Shown piece by piece: positions 49,601-60,323 of a DNA stretch of 64,000 bases (positions are counted from its first letter, which is position 1; every line of letters begins with the position of its first letter). Under the pieces are notes generated by a model. It was given only the letters and a program-made list of their open reading frames with translations, made no database searches and was not told the origin of the DNA. The stretch is from Amaranthus tricolor. Taxonomy: Eukaryota > Streptophyta > Magnoliopsida > Caryophyllales > Amaranthaceae. Location of the stretch: assembly GCF_026212465.1 (NCBI RefSeq), contig NC_080049.1:13973439-14037438 (forward strand). The letters run 5' to 3'. Both the position numbers and the translations under genes were made by a program.

Positions 49601-50616
49601 ACCCTAGATTACCCATCATTCTCCATTCTAACACTACCAAAATCACCACTAGTGTAGGACGAGAAATAGTCTTGATGCGAAGTAAGATGATACGAAGCAC
49701 TCGAATCAATCGCCCAATTGCAGTCATCACCAGCTACATTCAAACACTCTTTATCACCAATGAAGAGCAAATCATCATCACTGATTGCTAGAGCTGTAGT
49801 ATTTTTCTCTTCAGACTTCGACTCAGATGAATCACCCTTTTTATCATTTGACTTGTCTCTTTTCATCTTTCTGCAGAACCTCTTAATATGTCCCGGCTTG
49901 TCGCAGTAATGACAAATAATTCTACCCTTGGATTTAGACTTGTCTCTGGAATTGTCTCTACCTCGAGAAGGTCGATTTTTGCTTCTTCCCCTATTAGACT
50001 CTTGTGCAACATAATGAGCTTCAGAATAGTTGGAGGAACCTATCTCCTTTCTCCTAGTCTCTTCATTCAGCAGACTAGCTTTGACACTCTCCATTGTCAA
50101 CTTACCATCAGGAGCAGAATTGCTAAGTGATACAAATAGTGTGTCCAACCTCTCTGGCAATGAGGAAAGTAGTAATAGTGCCTGCAACTCATCATCTAAG
50201 GACATTTTCACTGCAGACAATTGATTAATCAAACCTTGAAAATCATTCAAATGTACTATCATGCTATTACCATCGTGAAATTCTAACTTTACCAATTTTC
50301 TCATCAATGACGCTTTACTTAAGGCGTTCTTCCTCTCATACATAGCCTCAAGTTTCATTCACAATTCATAAGCATTCGTGTCATTGGAAATATGTTGGAG
50401 CACACTAACATCAACAAATTGTCTAATGGTTCCTACCGCTTTACGATTCAAAATTTTCCATTTACTTCCATCTTGACTAGTGGGCATAGACTCATTTAAG
50501 ATTGGTTCATACAAATCTTTCACATAAAGAATATCTTCCATCTTAGTTTTCAACACAGCGTAATTGGCAGAGTCCAAATAAATCATACCGTGCATACTAG
50601 ATTTATCATCCATCAT
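46627..50616 (-). pseudogene. Copia gag-pol, tandem copy 1
   Basis: One continuous reading frame of about 1,330 codons from ATG 50616 (MMDDKSSMHG) to 46627, split by five stops and no frameshift: 50359-50361 TGA, 49609-49611 TAA, 49063-49065 TGA, 47983-47985 TGA, 47182-47184 TGA. Domains: gag with CCHC knuckle CHYCDKPGHIKRFC (49914-49873); protease at 49707 with DSSAS where DSGAS is usual; integrase zinc domain (HNRLGH, CVDC) and core acids at about 49137, 48951 and 48846; RT with YVDD at 47604-47593; RNase H with DADMSGD, TTESEYVA and DCQSAIHLAKN (46627-47106). A methionine-tRNA primer site lies at 50657-50668. The domain order INT-RT-RH is copia. The frames on the plus strand here are antisense shadows. 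Confidence 0.92.
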
Positions 50617-50656
50617 AAACCAACACAAGAGTATCACCCAAGAAAATATAAACCAA

Positions 50657-50668
50657 GCTCTGATACCA
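50657..50668 (-). promoter_or_regulatory. Primer-binding site, copy 1
   Basis: Minus strand TGGTATCAGAGC, complementary to the 3' end of initiator-methionine tRNA, three bases inside LTR 2. The same site occurs at 55378-55389 and 60099-60110 for copies 2 and 3. Confidence 0.9.
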
Positions 50669-50671
50669 CTA

Positions 50672-51337
50672 TGTTGAGAAAAGAGGCGATATAATACACA
50701 CACTTTCTCCCTTTGTGTTGTTAGATGAGCAAAAATAACCAATCCAATCAAACAAACAATAATAATCCCACAATCAAGCACAATAAAGTAAAAATGCGAA
50801 AATAAAGCACACACACGATATTTACGTGGAAAACCCAATGCGGGAAAAAACCACGGGACCGTAAGTGGTACCACACTCTTCCACTAATCACCAATAAAAT
50901 TAATGGGTACAACCAAAATCCTCTCTAGACAATACTAGAGGTAATACAAACACCAAACAACCCTAAAACATCACTTAAAAGTGGTAAAATAACAATTAGG
51001 GTAAAATTAGGGCAAAAAACAAATTACCCACTTACAATGCACAAAACGACAATCCAACCGTTGAATATGTAGGTTGGGTAGACAGGAACACCATGTCAAA
51101 ATTTGACGAAAAACGGAGCACGAATGGCCTTTGATCGGATCGCCGAAAAGTCACGCACGATACCTTTTCTTCTCCTCTGAAATGCACTCCTGTTTCTGGT
51201 TTTTTTGTGCGTGTATTTTCATCTATTTTTTTTTTATTATTAATAAATAATAATATTATTATTAGCCTATTATTATTAAGCCCATAATTAAATATATTAA
51301 TTGGGCCTTCCTCCAAGTGGGAGGGAATAACCCAACA
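50672..51337 (-). repeat. Copia LTR 2 (shared by copies 1 and 2)
   Basis: 666 bp with TGTTG/CAACA ends. Serves as 5' LTR of copy 1 and 3' LTR of copy 2. Reads the same as LTR 3 on inspection. Confidence 0.95.
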
Positions 51338-51347
51338 AATCTCCCCC

Positions 51348-54300
51348 TCACTCCAACTTGGGGGGTATGACAAGTCCCGCTTTCAAACGGCACACCTCTA
51401 ACTTGTCTCTTGGAAGGATCTTCGTCAACATATCCGATCCATTTTCATGAGTACGGTTCTTCACAAGCTCAAATATTTTTTCTTCTATCTGATCTCGAAT
51501 CCAATGATACCTCCTTCGTATATGTTTCGTTCGACCATGATAGGTAGCATTCTTAGCTAGGTGAATGGCACTCTGACAATCACAATGTAACAAATAATCG
51601 TCTTGCTCCAAACCCAACTCCTCAAGGAAGTCCCTCATCCACACTAACTCTTTACCAGCTTCAAAAGCTGCCACATACTCTGACTCAGTAGTCGATAGAG
51701 CAACACATTTTTGCAATTTAGATTGCCAAGAAACAGCTCCCCCTGCAAACGTCATCATGTAACCAGAAGTAGACTTACTAGAATCAATATCACCTGACAT
51801 ATCAGCATCTGTGTAACCATCCAACATAGGTTCGCCAGGACCAAAACATAAACTTACTCTAGAAGTACCTCTGAGATACCTTAGAATCCACTTAACTGCT
51901 GCTCAATGCTCCTTTCCAGGATTAGACATAAACCTGCTAACTACCCTAACAGCATGATCTATATCAGGCCTAGTACATCCCATAGTATACTTCAAACTAC
52001 CTACAGCGGATGAATAAGGCACATTTTTCATCTTCTTCTTATCTTCATCTGTTGTAGGACATTGTTTGGAACTCAATTTCATATGCACTGGCAGTGGAGA
52101 AAACACAAGCTTAGCATTGTTCATATTGAACCTTTTCAGCAACTTTTCAATGTATTTCTCTTGTGATATCCACAATTTCTTATTTTTCCTATCACGAGAA
52201 ATACGCATGCCTAAAATTTGTTTTGCAGGGCCAAGGTCCTTCATAGCAAAGGACTTGCTCAAACTAGCCTTTAAGTCAACAATCTTATTGGAATCACGAC
52301 CAACAATCAACATATCATCAACATATAACAAGAGAATGAGAAAGTCACCTTCAGCAAAATTCTTCACAAACACGCAATGATCAGCATATGTCTTTTGGAA
52401 GTCATTATCAACCATGAATGACTCAAATTTCTTGTACCATTGCCGAGGCGCTTGCTTAAGACCATACAAACTCTTCTTTAAGCGACACACAAGTTTCTCC
52501 TTTCCCTTGACCTCGAAGCCTTCAGGTTGCAACATGTAAATTTCCGCCTTTAGGTCACCATGGAGGAAAGCAGTCTTCACATCAAGTTGATCAATCTCCA
52601 AATTCATGCTGGCAGCCAAACTAAGTACAACTCTGATTGAAGACATCTTCACCACTTGAGAGAAAATTTCATCAAAATCAATCCCCTTCTTCTGTTCATA
52701 GCCTCACACAACGATCCTAGCCTTGAACCTAGGTGGTTGACCATCTTCTCCGTGCTTCAACTTAAACACCCATTTATTCTTGAGTGCTCGTTTGCCGTTA
52801 CGCAACTTTACCAGATCATAAGTGTGATTCCCATGTAAGGAATTCATCTCATCTTGCATGGCATTATACCACTCCTTACTTTTCTCATGTGACATAGCCT
52901 CCTGAAAGTCTTCTGGCTCTCCCCCATCAGTTAGTAACACAAACTCTGTAGTAGGATACCTCATAGAAGGACGTGGTCCTCTAGTAGATCTTCTCACATC
53001 ATCAGGCTGTGGTTGCAGTTCAACAACTGGAGGCTCAGCTTCAGGTTGATCATCATGACCATCATCACCAATATTGTCATCATCATCCTGAATATCTCCC
53101 CCTTCAACTCTAGGAGTCATTTGCGGTAAGACTGGATCAAAATTGATTAGAGTATGAGAGGATGTTTGTTTCTTTGGCTTTTCAATATCTTCAATAGTCT
53201 GATCTTCAAAGAACACAACATCTCTACTTCTGAGAACTTTCCTATCTACTGGATCCCATAACTTGTACCCAAGAGCATCTTCAGAGTACCCCAAAAATAT
53301 ACACTGCTTTGTCTTCTTATCTAACTTGGATCTCTCATCTCTAGGAATGTGAACAAAAGCACGACATCCAAATACCCTCAGGTGCTTGTAGGAGACATCT
53401 TTACCGGTCCAAACTTTCTGAGGAACATCACCATCAAGAGGATTTGAAGGTGAAAGGTTAATCAAGTACACAGCTGTAACCAATGCCTTTGCCCAGAAAG
53501 ACTTGGACAACTTTGCATGAGAGAGCATACATCGGATTCTTTCTTCAATTGTTCTGTTCATCCTCTCTGCAACTCCGTTCAATTGAGGTGTCTTTGGAAC
53601 TGTTTTCTCAAGCTTGATGCCTTGACCCTTGCAGTAGCTTTCAAATGGGCCTCTGTACTCACCACCATTATCAGCTCTCACGACCTTGAGCTTTCTACCA
53701 ATTTCTCGCTCAACTCTAGCCTGAAACTCCTTGAAAGCAGAAAGTACCTGATCCTTGGTTTTCAACACAGTAACCCACACTTTTCAAGAATAATCATCAA
53801 TAAAAGAAACAAAGTAAAGAGCACCACTATGGGATTTAGCATCCATAGAACATACATCAGTGTGGACAAGATCAAGAGGATACTTTCTCCTAGATAGGGG
53901 ACGAGAATGAAAAGCAACCCTATGTTGTTTACCAGCTAAACAATCAACACAAGATCTAAGAGACATACCTGAGACATCAGGGAGATATTGCTTCTTAGAG
54001 AGCATCTGCATACCTTTCTCACTCATATGGCCAAGTCTATTATGCCATAACTCACTAGAACATTCATCTGCAATATTTACCTCACCCGCGCAAACCTTCG
54101 CTTGCATCATATAAAGAGAACCTTGCTTCTTACCTCGGGCTGCTATGAGATTCCCCTTGCAGAGCTTCCACTTACCATCATTGAAGTGGCTGAAGTAACC
54201 CTCTTCATCAAGTCTACCTATAGAAATGAGATTCAATCTGATATCAGGAACGTGTCTAACATTTCTCAAAATCAGCTTACAACTGGTGGAACTCTTCAAG

Positions 54301-55337
54301 TAAATAGTGCCTTTGCCGACAACCCTAGATTACCCATCATTCTCCATTCTAGCACTACCAAAATCACCACTAGTGTAGGACGAGAAATAGTCTTGATGCG
54401 AAGTAAGATGATACGAAGCACTCGAATCAATCGCCCAATTGCAGTCATCACCAGCTACATTCAAACACTCTTTATCACCAATGAAGAGCAAATCATCATC
54501 ACTGATTGCTAGAGCTGTAGTATTTTTCTCTTCAGACTTCGACTCAGATGAATCACCCTTTTTATCATTTGACTTGTCTCTTTTCATCTTTCTGCAGAAC
54601 CTCTTAATATGTCCCGGCTTGTCGCAGTAATGACAAATAATTCTACCCTTGGATTTAGACTTGTCTCTGGAATTGTCTCTACCTCGAGAAGGTCGATTTT
54701 TGCTTCTTCCCCTATTAGACTCTTGTGCAACATAATGAGCTTCAGAATAGTTGGAGGAACCTATCTCCTTTCTCCTAGTCTCTTCATTCAGCAGACTAGC
54801 TTTGACACTCTCCATTGTCAACTTACCATCAGGAGCAGAATTGCTAAGTGATACAAATAGTGTGTCCAACCTCTCTGGCAATGAGGAAAGTAGTAATAGT
54901 GCCTGCAACTCATCATCTAAGGACATTTTCACTGCAGACAATTGATTAATCAAACCTTGAAAATCATTCAAATGTACTATCATGCTATTACCATCGTGAA
55001 ATTCTAACTTTACCAATTTTCTCATCAATGACGCTTTACTTAAGGCGTTCTTCCTCTCATACATAGCCTCAAGTTTCATTCACAATTCATAAGCATTCGT
55101 GTCATTGGAAATATGTTGGAGCACACTAACATCAACAAATTGTCTAATGGTTCCTACCGCTTTACGATTCAAAATTTTCCATTTACTTCCATCTTGACTA
55201 GTGGGCATAGACTCATTTAAGATTGGTTCATACAAATCTTTCACATAAAGAATATCTTCCATCTTAGTTTTCAACACAGCGTAATTGGCAGAGTCCAAAT
55301 AAATCATACCGTGCATACTAGATTTATCATCCATCAT
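51348..55337 (-). pseudogene. Copia gag-pol, tandem copy 2
   Basis: Same frame and the same five stops as copy 1, each shifted by 4,721: 55080, 54330, 53784, 52704 and 51903 (first base on the plus strand). No frameshift. Changes private to this copy are in RT: EKLLKRF where the others have EKVLKRF, and SLKYTMGC where the others have SLMYTMVC; in the integrase C-terminal region VVELQPQP replaces VVEPQPQP. It shares with copy 3 several states that differ from copy 1 (KQILGM, NKIVDLK, LIAARG, FGSARM), so copies 2 and 3 are closest. All enzyme motifs are as in copy 1, including DSSAS in the protease. Confidence 0.92.
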
Positions 55338-55392
55338 AAACCAACACAAGAGTATCACCCAAGAAAATATAAACCAAGCTCTGATACCACTA

Positions 55393-56058
55393 TGTTGAGA
55401 AAAGAGGCGATATAATACACACACTTTCTCCCTTTGTGTTGTTAGATGAGCAAAAATAACCAATCCAATCAAACAAACAATAATAATCCCACAATCAAGC
55501 ACAATAAAGTAAAAATGCGAAAATAAAGCACACACACGATATTTACGTGGAAAACCCAATGCGGGAAAAAACCACGGGACCGTAAGTGGTACCACACTCT
55601 TCCACTAATCACCAATAAAATTAATGGGTACAACCAAAATCCTCTCTAGACAATACTAGAGGTAATACAAACACCAAACAACCCTAAAACATCACTTAAA
55701 AGTGGTAAAATAACAATTAGGGTAAAATTAGGGCAAAAAACAAATTACCCACTTACAATGCACAAAACGACAATCCAACCGTTGAATATGTAGGTTGGGT
55801 AGACAGGAACACCATGTCAAAATTTGACGAAAAACGGAGCACGAATGGCCTTTGATCGGATCGCCGAAAAGTCACGCACGATACCTTTTCTTCTCCTCTG
55901 AAATGCACTCCTGTTTCTGGTTTTTTTGTGCGTGTATTTTCATCTATTTTTTTTTTATTATTAATAAATAATAATATTATTATTAGCCTATTATTATTAA
56001 GCCCATAATTAAATATATTAATTGGGCCTTCCTCCAAGTGGGAGGGAATAACCCAACA
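55393..56058 (-). repeat. Copia LTR 3 (shared by copies 2 and 3)
   Basis: 666 bp, same ends as the others. I see no difference from LTR 2 by eye. Confidence 0.95.
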
Positions 56059-56068
56059 AATCTCCCCC

Positions 56069-59000
56069 TCACTCCAACTTGGGGGGTATGACAAGTCCCG
56101 CTTTCAAACGACACACCTCTAACTTGTCTCTTGGAAGGATCTTCGTCAACATATCCGATCCATTTTCATGAGTACGGTTCTTCACAAGCTCAAATATTTT
56201 TTCTTCTATCTGATCTCGAATCCAATGATACCTCCTTCGTATATGTTTCGTTCGACCATGATAGGTAGCATTCTTAGCTAGGTGAATGGCACTCTGACAA
56301 TCACAATGTAACAAATAATCGTCTTGCTCCAAACCCAACTCCTCAAGGAAGTCCCTCATCCACACTAACTCTTTACCAGCTTCAAAAGCTGCCACATACT
56401 CTGACTCAGTAGTCGATAGAGCAACACATTTTTGCAATTTAGATTGCCAAGAAACAGCTCCCCCTGCAAACGTCATCATGTAACCAGAAGTAGACTTACT
56501 AGAATCAATATCACCTGACATATCAGCATCTGTGTAACCATCCAACATAGGTTCGCCAGGACCAAAACATAAACTTACTCTAGAAGTACCTCTGAGATAC
56601 CTTAGAATCCACTTAACTGCTGCTCAATGCTCCTTTCCAGGATTAGACATAAACCTGCTAACTACCCTAACAGCATGATCTATATCAGGCCTAGTACATA
56701 CCATAGTATACATCAAACTACCTACAGCGGATGAATAAGGCACATTTTTCATCTTCTTCTTATCTTCATCTGTTGTAGGACATTGTTTGGAACTCAATTT
56801 CATATGCACTGGCAGTGGAGAAAACACAAGCTTAGCATTGTTCATATTGAACCTTTTCAGCACCTTTTCAATGTATTTCTCTTGTGATATCCACAATTTC
56901 TTATTTTTCCTATCACGAGAAATACGCATGCCTAAAATTTGTTTTGCAGGGCCAAGGTCCTTCATAGCAAAGGACTTGCTCAAACTAGCCTTTAAGTCAA
57001 CAATCTTATTGGAATCACGACCAACAATCAACATATCATCAACATATAACAAGAGAATGAGAAAGTCACCTTCAGCAAAATTCTTCACAAACACGCAATG
57101 ATCAGCATATGTCTTTTGGAAGTCATTATCAACCATGAATGACTCAAATTTCTTGTACCATTGCCGAGGCGCTTGCTTAAGACCATACAAACTCTTCTTT
57201 AAGCGACACACAAGTTTCTCCTTTCCCTTGACCTCGAAGCCTTCAGGTTGCAACATGTAAATTTCCGCCTTTAGGTCACCATGGAGGAAAGCAGTCTTCA
57301 CATCAAGTTGATCAATCTCCAAATTCATGCTGGCAGCCAAACTAAGTACAACTCTAATTGAAGACATCTTCACCACTTGAGAGAAAATTTCATCAAAATC
57401 AATCCCCTTCTTCTGTTCATAGCCTCACACAACGATCCTAGCCTTGAACCTAGGTGGTTGACCATCTTCTCCGTGCTTCAACTTAAACACCCATTTATTC
57501 TTGAGTGCTCGTTTGCCGTTACGCAACTTTACCAGATCATAAGTGTGATTCCCATGCAAGGAATTCATCTCATCTTGCATGGCATTATACCACTCCTTAC
57601 TTTTCTCATGTGACATAGCCTCCTGAAAGTCTTCTGGCTCTCCCCCATCAGTTAGTAACACAAACTCTGTAGTAGGATACCTCATAGAAGGACGTGGTCC
57701 TCTAGTAGATCTTCTCACATCATCAGGCTGTGGTTGCGGTTCAACAACTGGAGGCTCAGCTTCAGGTTGATCATCATGACCATCATCACCAATATTGTCA
57801 TCATCATCCTGAATATCTCCCCCTTCAACTCTAGGAGTCATTTGCGGTAAGACTGGATCAAAATTGATTAGAGTATGAGAGGATGTTTGTTTCTTTGGCT
57901 TTTCAATATCTTCAATAGTCTGATCTTCAAAGAACACAACATCTCTACTTCTGAGAACTTTCCTATCTACTGGATCCCATAACTTGTACCCAAGAGCATC
58001 TTCAGAGTACCCCAAAAATATACACTGCTTTGTCTTCTTATCTAACTTGGATCTCTCATCTCTAGGAATGTGAACAAAAGCACGACATCCAAATACCCTC
58101 AGGTGCTTGTAGGAGACATCTTTACCGGTCCAAACTTTCTGAGGAACATCACCATCAAGAGGATTTGAAGGTGAAAGGTTAATCAAGTACACAGCTGTAA
58201 CCAATGCCTTTGCCCAGAAAGACTTGGACAACTTTGCATGAGAGAGCATACATCGGATTCTTTCTTCAATTGTTCTGTTCATCCTCTCTGCAACTCCGTT
58301 CAATTGAGGTGTCTTTGGAACTGTTTTCTCAAGCTTGATGCCTTGACCCTTGCAGTAGCTTTCAAATGGGCCTCTGTACTCACCACCATTATCAGCTCTC
58401 ACGACCTTGAGCTTTCTACCAATTTCTCGCTCAACTCTAGCCTGAAACTCCTTGAAAGCAGAAAGTACCTGATCCTTGGTTTTCAACACAGTAACCCACA
58501 CTTTTCAAGAATAATCATCAATAAAAGAAACAAAGTAAAGAGCACCACTATGGGATTTAGCATCCATAGAACATACATCAGTGTGGACAAGATCAAGAGG
58601 ATACTTTCTCCTAGATAGGGGACGAGAATGAAAAGCAACCCTATGTTGTTTACCAGCTAAACAATCAACACAAGATCTAAGAGACATACCTGAGACATCA
58701 GGGAGATATTGCTTCTTAGAGAGCATCTGCATACCTTTCTCACTCATATGGCCAAGTCTATTATGCCATAACTCACTAGAACATTCATCTGCAATATTTA
58801 CCTCACCCGCGCAAACCTTCGCTTGCATCATATAAAGAGAACCTTGCTTCTTACCTCGGGCTGCTATGAGATTCCCCTTGCAGAGCTTCCACTTACCATC
58901 ATTGAAGTGGCTGAAGTAACCCTCTTCATCAAGTCTACCTATAGAAATGAGATTCAATCTGATATCAGGAACGTGTCTAACATTTCTCAAAATCAGCTTA

Positions 59001-60058
59001 CAACTGGTGGAACTCTTCAAGTAAATAGTGCCTTTGCCGACAACCCTAGATTACCCATCATTCTCCATTCTAGCACTACCAAAATCACCACTAGTGTAGG
59101 ACGAGAAATAGTCTTGATGCGAAGTAAGATGATACGAAGCACTCGAATCAATCGCCCAATTGCAGTCATCACCAGCTACATTCAAACACTCTTTATCACC
59201 AATGAAGAGCAAATCATCATCACTGATTGCTAGAGCTGTAGTATTTTTCTCTTCAGACTTCGACTCAGATGAATCACCCTTTTTATCATTTGACTTGTCT
59301 CTTTTCATCTTTCTGCAGAACCTCTTAATATGTCCCGGCTTGTCGCAGTAATGACAAATAATTCTACCCTTGGATTTAGACTTGTCTCTGGAATTGTCTC
59401 TACCTCGAGAAGGTCGATTTTTGCTTCTTCCCCTATTAGACTCTTGTGCAACATAATGAGCTTCAGAATAGTTGGAGGAACCTATCTCCTTTCTCCTAGT
59501 CTCTTCATTCAGCAGACTAGCTTTGACACTCTCCATTGTCAACTTACCATCAGGAGCAGAATTGCTAAGTGATACAAATAGTGTGTCCAACCTCTCTGGC
59601 AATGAGGAAAGTAGTAATAGTGCCTGCAACTCATCATCTAAGGACATTTTCACTGCAGACAATTGATTAATCAAACCTTGAAAATCATTCAAATGTACTA
59701 TCATGCTATTACCATCGTGAAATTCTAACTTTACCAATTTTCTCATCAATGACGCTTTACTTAAGGCGTTCTTCCTCTCATACATAGCCTCAAGTTTCAT
59801 TCACAATTCATAAGCATTCGTGTCATTGGAAATATGTTGGAGCACACTAACATCAACAAATTGTCTAATGGTTCCTACCGCTTTACGATTCAAAATTTTC
59901 CATTTACTTCCATCTTGACCAGTGGGCATAGACTCATTTAAGATTGGTTCATACAAATCTTTCACATAAAGAATATCTTCCATCTTAGTTTTCAACACAG
60001 CGTAATTGGCAGAGTCCAAATAAATCATACCGTGCATACTAGATTTATCATCCATCAT
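56069..60058 (-). pseudogene. Copia gag-pol, tandem copy 3
   Basis: Same frame and the same five stops (59801, 59051, 58505, 57425 and 56624, first base on the plus strand), no frameshift. In gag it has MPTGQDG where the other copies have MPTSQDG. RT keeps EKVLKRF and SLMYTMVC as in copy 1, but shares KQILGM, NKIVDLK and LIAARG with copy 2. Upstream of its start codon lies the primer site at 60099-60110, then the truncated LTR 4. As in the other copies, the stops before the integrase core, before RT and before RNase H prevent a full polyprotein. Confidence 0.92.
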
Positions 60059-60113
60059 AAACCAACACAAGAGTATCACCCAAGAAAATATAAACCAAGC
60101 TCTGATACCACTA

Positions 60114-60323
60114 TGTTGAGAAAAGAGGCGATATAATACACACACTTTCTCCCTTTGTGTTGTTAGATGAGCAAAAATAACCAATCTAATCAAACATACA
60201 ATAATAATCCCACAATCAAGCACAATAAAGTAAAAATGCGAAAATAAAGCACACACACGATATTTACGTGGAAAACCCAATGCGGGAAAAAACCACGGGA
60301 CCGTAAGTGGTACCACACTCTTC
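60114..60323 (-). repeat. Truncated copia LTR 4
   Basis: The first 210 bp (plus-strand view) of the 666-bp LTR, ending CCACACTCTTC, then joined to TTTCTTACCAACTCG of the flanking duplication. It has two small differences from LTRs 2 and 3 (CAATCTAATCAAACATAC). Being the 5' LTR of copy 3, it lost 456 bp, including the distal part in which the promoter may lie. Confidence 0.95.

Larger units (their letters stand above)
45951..60323 (-). mobile_element. Tandem array of three copia elements with shared LTRs
   Basis: Order: LTR, internal, LTR, internal, LTR, internal, truncated LTR, all on the minus strand. LTR starts are at 45951, 50672, 55393 and 60114, an exact spacing of 4,721 bp each time (666-bp LTR plus 4,055-bp internal). 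The copies differ by only scattered substitutions with no indel in the period. The left LTR border is preceded by ATCTT; on the right the last LTR is cut at 60323, so no target duplication can be tested. Such a head-to-tail structure with single LTRs in between fits unequal LTR-LTR recombination or integration of a multimeric one-LTR circle, not separate insertions. Confidence 0.95.

Noticed and set aside
47345..59666. Plus-strand frames of 60-136 codons repeated every 4,721 bp
   Set aside because: Antisense shadows of the copia gag-pol frame. They recur only because the element does.
46627..60058. Stop-codon readthrough or a changed genetic code in the copia element
   Set aside because: Five stops of two kinds at scattered places, with TGA and TAA also ending other frames in the window. 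Ordinary inactivation is simpler.
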